DNA of 64,000 bases from Nocardia panacis (GTDB lineage: Bacteria > Actinomycetota > Actinomycetes > Mycobacteriales > Mycobacteriaceae), in contig NZ_QZFU01000017.1 of NCBI RefSeq assembly GCF_003598715.1, positions 85,421 to 149,420 of the forward strand, written 5' to 3'. The notes below the pieces were generated by a model. That model was given only the letters and a program-made list of their open reading frames with translations. It made no database searches and was not told the origin of the DNA. A program made the position numbers and the translations under genes. Position 1 is the first letter of the stretch; each line of letters starts with the position of its first letter. This document shows, in pieces, positions 34,289-42,337 of the stretch.

Positions 34289-35149
34289 ATGCCACCCAAA
34301 CCGGAACCAATGGAAGGTGGGGGCAGCGACCAGCCGGCCGGCAAGGAGATCTGGGTCGATCTCAACGGCCTGACCGGCGCCTCGGCCATCGTCGCGCGCG
34401 CATACGACCGCATGATCGAAGTCGTGAAGGCGAATCCGATTCCGACGGTCTCGAATGTCGATATGAAACCACTCGGCTATCTCGAGCAAAGCGTCCGAGG
34501 TTTCGACGACAACTGGGCTACGGAGAACTGGAGCATCAAAAAGGCGCTGCTCGAGCTAACAGCGGATTTCAAAGTCGCGCACAGTGCGTATAAATCCGCC
34601 GACGAGGGCGGTTGGCAGCAAATCGAAGGTTCCATGGGGGAGTTCATTTCGTCCGCCGATGGCCCGCAGATACCGAGCCCGCCCCCGGCCACCGACCCCG
34701 CGAAACCCGAAGCGCCACTGGCTGATCCGCCTCCGAGCCCGTCCGGCGAAACGCCCGAGACCCCACCCTCAGACAACCCCCAGAAGCCGGCACCGGAGAA
34801 CGGGTCCACGGACGGGGGCGGCGCGACCGCGATACCAGGAGCAGTTGTTCCGGGACCTGGTCGCAAGAAGCCCAAGAACACCGGGAGCGCGCGCCCCAGT
34901 GGGAAGACCGCTGGGGGCGCAAAGGCCAACGGTGCGCACGGGAAGGGCAAAGGTTCGACGACTACCGGATCCGCAGGCAAGGGGAAGCATCAGGGATCAT
35001 CCTCCGCCAACGGAATATCCAAGAAGCCGCCGCGGGCCACCGCGCCGAAGCAGCACGGCCCGAGGACCAAGCCGGCCCCGACACCCTGGCATCGCCCGAC
35101 TCGACCACAGCCGAAGAATAAAGAATGCGACGGTGATTCCGATTCCTGA
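34289..35149 (+). CDS. ESX-like substrate, YxxxD partner of pair 2
   Basis: 286 aa. The N-terminal ~105 residues form a helical hairpin (VDLNGLTGASAIVARAYDRMIEVVKANP, then KKALLELTADFKVAHSA) ending in Y101-K-S-A-D105, the YxxxD signal. The rest is low-complexity: Pro/Glu-rich to ~190, then Gly/Lys/Thr/Ser-rich and very basic. ATG 34289 has GGAAGGA 6 nt upstream; two earlier in-frame ATGs overlap that site. Its N-terminal domain resembles that of the gene at 36051 (ARAYDRMIEVVKANP against VACYDRMVTVARANP). Confidence 0.65.
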   Translation: MPPKPEPMEGGGSDQPAGKEIWVDLNGLTGASAIVARAYDRMIEVVKANPIPTVSNVDMKPLGYLEQSVRGFDDNWATENWSIKKALLELTADFKVAHSAYKSADEGGWQQIEGSMGEFISSADGPQIPSPPPATDPAKPEAPLADPPPSPSGETPETPPSDNPQKPAPENGSTDGGGATAIPGAVVPGPGRKKPKNTGSARPSGKTAGGAKANGAHGKGKGSTTTGSAGKGKHQGSSSANGISKKPPRATAPKQHGPRTKPAPTPWHRPTRPQPKNKECDGDSDS

Positions 35150-36026
35150 CAGCCCGCCGATAGACAAGACAAAACTAAACAATTTGAATGAGTTGACCAG
35201 ACCGCTCTACAATATATACGTCACTTTGCTACCGAGACCCGATTTTCAGAAGCTCATCGAACAGGGCTTGGCGAGTCCGGAGCCACCTGGGGATATCGCG
35301 AGCATCGCAACGAAGGCTCGCATGTACTGGTCGACCATGCAGACCCTCCACAAGAACGCGCAGGATCTCATCGGGGTGGGCCAGAACGAGCTGAGCGGCT
35401 GGCGCGGAATGGGCGCGGAATCGGCCAACCAAGCCATAGATGCGGTGTACAAGGAGATCTCCGTCGCGCAGTATGGATATGAGGTCGGATACAAGACATT
35501 GGAGACCTATTTAATCCAACTCAAACTTGCGAAAAATATGCACAAGGAAGCTCGGCCCGATCTCGAGAAAGCCGCCCAATTGGTCAGTGGCCTCAAAAGC
35601 TATTCGAGCCTCCGGGAGGCGATAGACCAGAAGGACTACATGCCCGCAGTGAACGCGACCAAGAAAGGCTATGAAGCCCTGATACAGGCCGAAAAAACCG
35701 CTGTGGAGGCAGCCGAAGCGGCGCGGGATACATTCAATTCTTCCACACATAATTCCCGCGCCCACTGGGCTAAAGGCTCGCGAATGGATGCACTCACCGT
35801 TGCGACCATGGCCTACACCGACCCCAACCTTCTCTCCGACGCCGAATTGGAGAAGGCATCCATCAACTATGACAAACTCACCGACGAGCGGCGGAAACAG
35901 TTCGAAGAGTCCGTGGCGAACGCTAAGTCACCGAAAGACGCGGCCAAGCTGTGGAAGAAATTGAGCAATGATGAAGTCGAGGGCGACGGCAAGGTTGCGG
36001 TCAACGACTGGCTGGTGATCGGATAG
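35133..36026 (+). CDS. ESX-like substrate, WxG partner of pair 2
   Basis: 297 aa from GTG 35133, overlapping the previous gene. The WxG turn is W90-R-G92 (ELSGWRGMGAESANQAID). Long helices follow, and then a C-terminal module of ~65 residues (RMDALTVATMAYTDPNLLSDAELEKASINYDKLTDERRKQFEES) shared with the gene at 36597. The two proteins align over their whole length, so this is a duplicated family. The ribosome site is weak, consistent with coupling. No known domain name is recalled. Confidence 0.65.
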   Translation: MIPIPDSPPIDKTKLNNLNELTRPLYNIYVTLLPRPDFQKLIEQGLASPEPPGDIASIATKARMYWSTMQTLHKNAQDLIGVGQNELSGWRGMGAESANQAIDAVYKEISVAQYGYEVGYKTLETYLIQLKLAKNMHKEARPDLEKAAQLVSGLKSYSSLREAIDQKDYMPAVNATKKGYEALIQAEKTAVEAAEAARDTFNSSTHNSRAHWAKGSRMDALTVATMAYTDPNLLSDAELEKASINYDKLTDERRKQFEESVANAKSPKDAAKLWKKLSNDEVEGDGKVAVNDWLVIG

Positions 36027-36050
36027 TCCGATCACCAGGAGGGAAGAAAC

Positions 36051-36572
36051 ATGGCATCCGGATCGGGTACACGACCCGGCAGTGATAAACGCAGCGGGGA
36101 GCTCTGGTTCGATCCCGCACGCTTCTCCAGTACATTCAGCCACTTGGTCGCCTGCTATGACCGAATGGTGACAGTCGCCAGAGCCAATCCGCCAGAAGAC
36201 AGCGATAAGATCAAATCACTCGGCGCGTTCGGGTCCGGCGTGGTCACATTCGACTTCAACTACGGTCACGAGACCTCGGAATTCAAGCAGGCGCTACTCG
36301 AATTCGTCCAAGAGATCGGAAAGGCGAAGAAAGGCTACGAAGAAGCGGATAGTGAGGGTAAAACTATAGTCGGCTCATACGAGCAATACCACAAAGCCGC
36401 CTCTGCCGCCAAACAGTCGAAGTTGGAACCCGGTATCAGGGCGCTGCACAGATCACCCGAGAACAAGGACAGTTCCGCACTCGACCCGAAGACTCCATGG
36501 AGTACACCTGCACCGAATTCCGAAACATTGGGCAAAAATCCAAAGACGGCCGAGGTTCCGAAACCGACATAG
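36051..36572 (+). CDS. ESX-like substrate, YxxxD partner of pair 3
   Basis: 173 aa. A helical domain homologous to the N-terminus of the 34289 protein (LWFDPARFSSTFSHLVACYDRMVTVARANPP, then SEFKQALLEFVQEIGKAKKG) ends in Y96-E-E-A-D100. The tail is short and Pro/Ser/Lys-rich and lacks the long basic region of its paralogue. GAGGGA lies about 7 nt before the ATG. Confidence 0.65.
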   Translation: MASGSGTRPGSDKRSGELWFDPARFSSTFSHLVACYDRMVTVARANPPEDSDKIKSLGAFGSGVVTFDFNYGHETSEFKQALLEFVQEIGKAKKGYEEADSEGKTIVGSYEQYHKAASAAKQSKLEPGIRALHRSPENKDSSALDPKTPWSTPAPNSETLGKNPKTAEVPKPT

Positions 36573-36596
36573 TATGATCACAACAAAGGCGATTCA

Positions 36597-37442
36597 TTGC
36601 CCACCGATATTCCCCTACAGGATGACACCGCCCAGGTAGTCGAAGGACTGGCCAACGAGATCGATCAGGCTCCGGGCGGATATGTCAATGCCGCGACATT
36701 GCGAAACATTATCGACACGGTGCTGGCGATCCACGCACCCGAAGGTGATATCGCGGCGATCAAGAAGGTGCGGGCACGATACCTGGCATCCTGGCGGAGC
36801 ATGCAGGACACCCACAATGAGCTGGGCCAGGTTCTGGCCTCCGATCTAGACGATTCGTGGCGCGGCCACGCTGCCGGATCGGCCGCGCAGGCGCTCGGCG
36901 GCCTGACCAAGATGAGCTCGAACTTGGAGGTCGCGTTCAAATCCGCGTACGAGGCAATGGATGCGTTCACAACGGCACTCATGGCTGCCCGCAAGGTCGA
37001 CAACGAAGGCCGAGTCGCTCTTCGGAAGGCAAAGTCCGTTGCCGATCGGATGCACTATACCAAGCCGGAAGAGGTCGACCAGGAAAAGCTCCGAAAAGTG
37101 TTGGCAGACGCGAGCCATGGATGCCGGGCGGTCGCCAAAGCGGCAAGCACAATGCAACAGGTCGCAGAGCACAACTACCTCAAACTTGTGTATGCCTCGA
37201 GATGGGGAGCGCTCTCGGCCCATATTCAGGGCGACAAAATGGACCCCCTGACCTATTCCGCACTGGCGTACATCGACCCAAACCTCATGTCGACCACGGA
37301 CATCCGAGATGCCTCGTCCAAATACAGCAAGATGACCAACGAGGAACGTAAAAAGTTCGATGAAATGGTGAAGACCGCACCATCCCCGGAAGCCTCCCGC
37401 AAGCTGTGGCAGGATCTGGCGGAGGACAAGCTACCCCGTTGA
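36597..37442 (+). CDS. ESX-like substrate, WxG partner of pair 3
   Basis: 281 aa from TTG 36597, with AAAGG about 6 nt upstream. The WxG turn is W88-R-G90 (LDDSWRGHAAGSAAQALGG). The C-terminal module (KMDPLTYSALAYIDPNLMSTTDIRDASSKYSKMTNEERKKFDEMVK) matches that of the 35133 protein. It converges with the lysozyme gene, with a 12-nt overlap of 3' ends. Confidence 0.65.
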   Translation: MPTDIPLQDDTAQVVEGLANEIDQAPGGYVNAATLRNIIDTVLAIHAPEGDIAAIKKVRARYLASWRSMQDTHNELGQVLASDLDDSWRGHAAGSAAQALGGLTKMSSNLEVAFKSAYEAMDAFTTALMAARKVDNEGRVALRKAKSVADRMHYTKPEEVDQEKLRKVLADASHGCRAVAKAASTMQQVAEHNYLKLVYASRWGALSAHIQGDKMDPLTYSALAYIDPNLMSTTDIRDASSKYSKMTNEERKKFDEMVKTAPSPEASRKLWQDLAEDKLPR

Positions 37443-38063
37443 GCCGCCCGCCGAAAAGAGTTCCGCCAGTTGGGTTCCGTCGCCGCGGAAGGCGCTGACG
37501 TCGAGGGTCAGGCCTGCTACCTGGCCGCGGTCGCTGAATTGGAGGATGGCTACGGTGTTGCCGCCGTAGCCGGTCCAGCGGTAGTCGTCGTCGCCGGGGT
37601 AGAGAACCGAGGCGTAGCCGGTGCCGTTGACGTAGTTGGAGGCGGCGAGCGGGGGGAGGCCGGTGAGGTCCGGGGAGCCGATGTGGTCGCGCCAGTACCA
37701 CTGGGGAAGGTAGACGAGATTGACGCGGTAGGCGCGGGATTGGAATTCCGCGCAGACCGCGCGCAAGGTGGAGATATCGCCGGAGCCTGCTTCGTGATCG
37801 AGCATGACCGGGTAGGAACGATTCGGTTCGACCCGTTCGTGGTTGTCGACCTGAATTCCCGCATCCTCCTGGGATACATAGTGATACGTTCCGAAGAACA
37901 TACCGGTCGCCAGGGTCGCGTCGCGCTGGGTCGAGTACTGCGGGCTCACATAGTCCGAGCCCTGGGTGGCTTTGACCAGCACGTAGGAGAACCCTTCCCG
38001 CGCAACCTCATCGAGGTCGATCTCGGCCTGCCATCCGGAGATGTCGATACCGTAGTAAGTCAT
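37431..38063 (-). CDS. GH25 family lysozyme (muramidase)
   Basis: 210 aa, a single GH25 domain. YYGIDISGWQ carries the N-terminal catalytic-site Asp (D7). MLDHEAG carries the D89-x-E91 pair, and VAILQFSDRGQVAGLTLDVSAFRGD is the closing strand. It cleaves beta-1,4 bonds between MurNAc and GlcNAc. There is no signal peptide and no wall-binding repeats, as in phage endolysins or wall-remodelling enzymes exported by a special route. GAGGAGGAGG lies just before the ATG. Its place beside ESX-like substrates suggests a wall-crossing or toxin role. Confidence 0.88.
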   Translation of the reverse strand: MTYYGIDISGWQAEIDLDEVAREGFSYVLVKATQGSDYVSPQYSTQRDATLATGMFFGTYHYVSQEDAGIQVDNHERVEPNRSYPVMLDHEAGSGDISTLRAVCAEFQSRAYRVNLVYLPQWYWRDHIGSPDLTGLPPLAASNYVNGTGYASVLYPGDDDYRWTGYGGNTVAILQFSDRGQVAGLTLDVSAFRGDGTQLAELFSAGGSTG

Positions 38064-39269
38064 GACCCGCCCTCCTCCTCGTTTCCCGATTGAGTACCCG
38101 GCTCAGTTGGGCCATCCGGCCACGGAGCGGTCTCGATCGGGACACCCCTGGACCACGACACGGCCTCGACAAACAAACCGATTGTCCCGCAGGTGGTTTC
38201 GCCGGGCAGCAGAATGATCGGGGCGGATCGAATCGGATGCGGCGGCGTCCTCGGCCGATCGGCAGTAGGTCAAGAGCATGGCACCGCGGCCCGAAAGGGC
38301 AGGTCGAGCAGTTCGGGAATCTCCTGATCCACCACGATGAGCCCGACCGAACCCTCGTCGGCCGGCGCGCGGCAAATGGTGGGCAGCCTCGACCTTGCAC
38401 TCGGCCGTGAACGACCGGCGCTTGCGAGGAGGCAGACGGACATCCTTCCAACAGGACCAACGGTCCTGCCAAATCGTGTCCACTACTCGAGGAACCTCAA
38501 ATTCAGACGATAGCGACGCCTGGCTTCCACCAGTCACAGCAGCGGCGCTAGCAAACGAACTCACCTGAGCACGACCTAACCGCAAGTTCGACTCGTTGCG
38601 GACCCGCCGATCGGCCCATCCCGGCGCAGGCCAACCTGCACACCTCAACCACGGGCCTGCATTCGGACGGGACCGGCGTGTACTGCTCGATGAGCACCAT
38701 GCTTGCCGGCCTGGCCGCAGCCGGTGCTTCGTCACGGTGATGCTCTTGGCGCGCCACATTCCATTCAGGGTGCGCCGTTCCATCGATGGGTAGACAGTCC
38801 GGTTTGTCGCCCCTGGTGCCGTAAGCAGGCCGCCTCGGAGCCAATACCACTTGACAACGAAATGTCGTCTCCGACTGATATTTCTGCGACGCCCTCGCAG
38901 CACTATTCCCAATATTGGAGGCTTTGTCAGATTGCACTACCGACAGGGATCGGCTTTTGTATCTCTCTGGCGGGCCGTGCATTTCGACCCGAGGAACGAT
39001 TGGAGTCAATAAGTGAACTCGTTGCTTCTGATCGAGGGATTCGAGGCGGGTCCCACTATTTTCCACCGCGAGCACTGCGCAGGCCGACCATCCCAAATCA
39101 TCGAGCTCCATCCCAAATTGGTTCAAAATCCCGCGATGCGTATTCCACACGCACGCGAAGGGAACGGACGGCGCGACATAATCCCGCGACGACCAGTACA
39201 GACGCATCCTGCATAGCCTAGCTGCACGCCCGCAAAGCCCCGACCTACTGACATCCGCCGAGAAGAACC
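38064..39269. other. 1.2-kb region with no intact gene
   Basis: Long frames exist on the minus strand (for example within 38103-38912 and 38548-39294) but have no family character, shift frame repeatedly and show no ribosome sites. One short stretch matches an IS3-type transposase. The region reads as decayed mobile or toxin DNA between the lysozyme and the toxin. Confidence 0.55.
38375..38445 (-). pseudogene. Remnant of an IS3-family transposase OrfA
   Basis: The minus-strand translation KRRSFTAECKVEAAHH is close to the conserved N-terminus of IS3-family OrfA proteins (RRSFTAEYKVEAAHR). The frame loses similarity within ~15 residues on either side. No inverted repeats or OrfB were found. 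Confidence 0.45.
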
Positions 39270-40064
39270 GTGGCAGATCCTTTAAAGCTAGCACTGATGG
39301 ATGTGATCACAAGACTCAAAGGCACAACCGAGCATCCTGGATTTTTGCAAGCGACCGAAGCGATTGCAAAGCAACTCGATTATTTAGGCGGATCGGCGGC
39401 GCATGCGGCAAATTCCTTAGTAGAGGCCGAGCGTCTGTCCGCGAGAAATATTTCGGAGCACGGCGCAGAGATCGCCGCAGCAGAAAATGCAAAGCTTGCA
39501 CCATCGGTTACCTCTGGTCCAACGCTATCCGACAAACTGAATACGGACGGCACAAATAACACCGGGAACACGTCGCCGCACACGGCTAGAATATTGGGAA
39601 TATGGCGTCGAGAAAACATATTAACCTGGTCCGAGCGCCGAGCGCTGAGAAGTTACACCGGCACCGGATGCTACGAACTGAACCCCGCACTTCGAAATGG
39701 CCATGTGACGCCTCGACAGCAGGTACGAATCGATAGAATTAACAGCGCACTCGCCAAGCTCCACAATTATGAAGGAGTAGTTTATCGCGGCGCGATAATA
39801 CCGGTCAGACTGCTAGAAAGATATCAGCCCGGGACTGTAGTCACCGAGAAGGCATTTACCAGCACCTCATCCAGTCCGTCTCATGCATTCTTCGGCAACG
39901 TGAGGTACAATATCTATTCAAGATATGGTAGTTCTGTGCGGAGATATTCGAATAGCCCCTGGGAGCGCGAGGTATTATTTGGCTCAGAATCGAAATTTCT
40001 AGTGGTCCGCAGAACAGAAGATCCGCGTACAGAAAAAATCGAGATTGATATGATTCAACTCTAG
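39270..40064 (+). CDS. ADP-ribosyltransferase toxin (ART exoenzyme type)
   Basis: 264 aa. Residues 1-100 are helical and Ala-rich, with no signal peptide, followed by a C-terminal mono-ADP-ribosyltransferase domain. All three catalytic elements of the R-S-E class are present: R173 in VVYRGAII, the S198-T-S200 strand in KAFTSTSSSP, and the ExE motif E232-R-E234 in WEREVLFGSESKFLVV. The fold matches VIP2/iota-like and polymorphic-toxin ART domains that modify Arg, Asn or Gln on protein targets. It should therefore be active. GTG start. Codon use is markedly less GC-rich than in flanking genes. Confidence 0.85.
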   Translation: MADPLKLALMDVITRLKGTTEHPGFLQATEAIAKQLDYLGGSAAHAANSLVEAERLSARNISEHGAEIAAAENAKLAPSVTSGPTLSDKLNTDGTNNTGNTSPHTARILGIWRRENILTWSERRALRSYTGTGCYELNPALRNGHVTPRQQVRIDRINSALAKLHNYEGVVYRGAIIPVRLLERYQPGTVVTEKAFTSTSSSPSHAFFGNVRYNIYSRYGSSVRRYSNSPWEREVLFGSESKFLVVRRTEDPRTEKIEIDMIQL

Positions 40065-40079
40065 CAGAACGGATATCAA

Positions 40080-40301
40080 GTGAGTGAGCATCTATCAGGG
40101 AAAACGTTCTCCACGCCAGAGGAGGCCGGCGTTACCCTCCCAAATTCAGATGCAATTGCTGAAATCCTGCGCGCAATCGACGAGAGCAAACAGCTTCGCG
40201 ACTCAATTCCACCGGATCAACGGATACTAATGTCCCCGAAGTTCTCAGATGATCTTTCCGACACGGAGTTCGCCGGACCGCAGGAACGGCACGAGGATTG
40301 A
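40080..40301 (+). CDS. Small acidic protein, candidate immunity protein for the ART toxin
   Basis: 73 aa, starting 16 nt after the toxin stop on the same strand (GTG start, weak ribosome site). It is strongly acidic (SDAIAEILRAIDESKQLRDSIPPDQ, SDDLSDTEF), with one central helix and disordered ends. Position and charge are typical of immunity proteins for polymorphic toxins, but there is no homology to confirm it. It is short and could instead be a structural tail. Confidence 0.5.
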   Translation: MSEHLSGKTFSTPEEAGVTLPNSDAIAEILRAIDESKQLRDSIPPDQRILMSPKFSDDLSDTEFAGPQERHED

Positions 40302-40585
40302 TATCGACCACTGAAGTACGAACTCCGCGATCGGTCCGAAATTCGGCGGGATGACGCAAGAACCCTGCTACGCAGAACGCATCTTTCATGCGCACACTGC
40401 CAAGAATTTCTCGCCGGCCGCACCGCCGGAATCGACTTCCATGGAAGGGCGAAAGCTGCGGATTCGAACCGCTCTGTCTCGAGGGATTCGAACCGGCACC
40501 ATCCGATCAGGACGTTCGCCACAAGACTCAACTCCGTTGATACGGCAGCAGACTCTTGACCTGCACGAACCTTGTTGCCAGTTTG
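40302..40585. other. Intergenic region with tRNA T-arm fragments
   Basis: About 285 bp between the toxin cassette and the tRNA gene, with no credible ORF. It contains two extra copies of the T-arm core found in the adjacent tRNA. Confidence 0.5.
40459..40496 (-). repeat. Two tRNA T-arm-like fragments
   Basis: CGGATTCGAACCG (40459-40471) is identical to 40596-40608 inside the tRNA gene, and GGATTCGAACCGG (40484-40496) is a near copy. Neither is flanked by a full tRNA cloverleaf. They look like remnants of tRNA 3' ends left by integration events. Confidence 0.5.
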
Positions 40586-40659
40586 TGCCCCCGGTCGGAT
40601 TCGAACCGACAACCTACGGATTTTAAGTCCGCTGCCTCTGCCAGTTGGGCTACGGGGGC
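40586..40659 (-). tRNA. tRNA-Leu (anticodon TAA) with short variable arm
   Basis: A 74-nt gene. The acceptor stem GCCCCCG/CGGGGGC is perfect and the discriminator base is A. The anticodon loop CTTAAAA lies between GCGGA and TCCGT, so the anticodon is TAA, which reads UUA. The T arm GTCGG-TTCGAAT-CCGAC is perfect. CCA is not encoded. Leucine tRNAs normally have a long variable arm; here it is only ~5 nt, so identity rests on the anticodon. The 3' end faces the accessory island to the left. Confidence 0.88.
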
Positions 40660-40771
40660 CGCGTCGGTCAGCGTACCGAATCGTACGGATGTACCGGAAT
40701 GGGGAACGTTGTCATGGGTGAGGACGGTGGTGGTCGAGAGACGATGGTAGGCGGTCCGGCCGCGGACGCGA

Positions 40772-40804
40772 GCGTGCTCGGCGCCGGAGGGGCGCCGAGC
40801 ACGC
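40772..40804. terminator. Strong hairpin downstream of the amino-acid permease
   Basis: A 14-bp perfect stem (GCGTGCTCGGCGCC with its complement) and a 5-nt loop, 12 nt beyond the permease stop. Confidence 0.8.
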
Positions 40805-40816
40805 CGGCCAAGGGGA

Positions 40817-42307
40817 CTACTGGACAGATTTGCTCAGTAGGGAGTGGCGGCGTCCGTAGGCGAAGTAGACGACGAAGCCGAGGACCATCCAGATGAGGAA
40901 GCGCAGCCAGGTTTCGACCGAGAGGTTGAGCATGAGCCAACCGCAGGCCAGGACCGCGAGGATCGGGATGAGGGGGACCAGCGGGACGCGGAAGCCGCGC
41001 GGGAGGTCGGGGCGGGTGCGGCGCAGGATCACCACGCCGACCGAGACCAGCACGAAGGCGAACAGGGTGCCGATATTGACCATCTCTTCGAGGGTGCCGA
41101 AGTCGACGAAGCCCGCGAGCAGGGCGCAGACGACACCGACGATGGCGGTGATCCGCACCGGGGTGCCCTTGCCGCCGGTATGCGCCAGTTGCCGCGGCAG
41201 CAGCCCGTCGCGCGCCATGGCGAACAGGACGCGGGTCTGGCCGAGGTACATGACCATGACGACGGTGGTGAGTCCGGCGAGCGCGCCGATGGAGATGATG
41301 TTCTTGGCCCAGTCGGCCCCGTGCAGCGCGAATGCCGTTGCCAGGGTTGCCTTGTCGCCGGAGAGTGCGGTGTAGGGCACCATGCCGGTGAGCACGAGCG
41401 AGACCGCGACGTAGAGGATGGTCACGATCACCAGCGAGCCGAGGATGCCGCGCGGCACCGCCTTCTGCGGATTCTTGGTCTCCTCGGCCGCGGTGGCCAC
41501 CACGTCGAAGCCGATGAAGGCGAAGAACACCAGCGAGGCCGCGGCGAGCAGGCCGTACCAGCCGAAGCTGCTGTGGCCGCCGCCGGTGAAGAAGGAGAAC
41601 AGCGACTGGTGCAGTCCCTCGCTCGACTCGCCCGGTTTGGACGGCGGAATGTAGGGCGTGAGGTTGGACTTGTCGAAGTAGCTGAGGCCGACGACGAGCA
41701 CCAGCGCGATCACCGCGAGTTTGATGCCGACCGCCACCGCGGACACCCGCGAGGACAGTTTGGTTCCGGTGGCCAGCAGTATGCCGAGGACGACGATGAG
41801 CAGTGCCGCGCCCCAGTCGAAGCTGATCGAGCCGATGTGCGCGATGGGCGAGTGCGAGCCCATCACCTCGCCGAGGTACTGCGACCAGCCCTTGGCGACC
41901 ACGGAGACGGCGAGCGCGAATTCCAGCACCAGGTCCCAGCCGATGATCCAGGCGACCAATTCGCCGAAGGTGGCGTAGGAGAAGGTGTAGGCGCTGCCCG
42001 CGACCGGCACGGTGGAGGCGAATTCGGCGTAGCAGAGGGCGGTGAGCCCGCAGGCGACGGCGGCGAAGACGAACGCCAGCGAGACCGAGGGTCCGGCGAC
42101 ATTGCCCGCGGTGCGCGCGGTGAGGGTGAAGATTCCGGCGCCGATCACGACCGCGACACCGAAGATGGTGAGATCCCAGGCGGTTAGATCCTTGCGGAGC
42201 TTCGAGTCCGGTTCATCGGTGTCGCGTATGGACTGCTCGATGGATTTGGTGCGGAACAAGCCGCGCCAACCGGTTGCCTCTGGGCTGGTCGAGCCTCGAA
42301 TGGCCAC
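40817..42307 (-). CDS. APC-family amino acid permease, cationic amino-acid-transporter-like
   Basis: 496 aa with twelve or more transmembrane segments. The TM1 signature VVIGAGIFTLTARTAGNVAGPS holds the unwound amino-acid-binding site. CYAEFASTVPVAGSAYTFSYATFGELVAWIIGWDLVLE and FFAFIGFDVVATAAEETKNPQKAVPRGI are typical of the CAT/YhdG group. An amino acid, probably cationic or branched, is the likely substrate. GTG at 42307 has AAGGAG 7 nt upstream. The peptide transporter gene lies 31 nt upstream, probably in one transcript. Confidence 0.88.
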   Translation of the reverse strand: MAIRGSTSPEATGWRGLFRTKSIEQSIRDTDEPDSKLRKDLTAWDLTIFGVAVVIGAGIFTLTARTAGNVAGPSVSLAFVFAAVACGLTALCYAEFASTVPVAGSAYTFSYATFGELVAWIIGWDLVLEFALAVSVVAKGWSQYLGEVMGSHSPIAHIGSISFDWGAALLIVVLGILLATGTKLSSRVSAVAVGIKLAVIALVLVVGLSYFDKSNLTPYIPPSKPGESSEGLHQSLFSFFTGGGHSSFGWYGLLAAASLVFFAFIGFDVVATAAEETKNPQKAVPRGILGSLVIVTILYVAVSLVLTGMVPYTALSGDKATLATAFALHGADWAKNIISIGALAGLTTVVMVMYLGQTRVLFAMARDGLLPRQLAHTGGKGTPVRITAIVGVVCALLAGFVDFGTLEEMVNIGTLFAFVLVSVGVVILRRTRPDLPRGFRVPLVPLIPILAVLACGWLMLNLSVETWLRFLIWMVLGFVVYFAYGRRHSLLSKSVQ

Positions 42308-42337
42308 GGGGATCTCCTTCTTATTTGTCGCTGGGCG

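Noticed and set aside
38103..39294. Two long minus-strand ORFs as genes
   Set aside because: No family motifs except a short transposase-like stretch, no ribosome sites, overlapping frames and atypical composition. Treated as decayed DNA.
40459..40496. Additional tRNA genes
   Set aside because: Only the T-arm core is present; no acceptor or anticodon stems can be formed around it.
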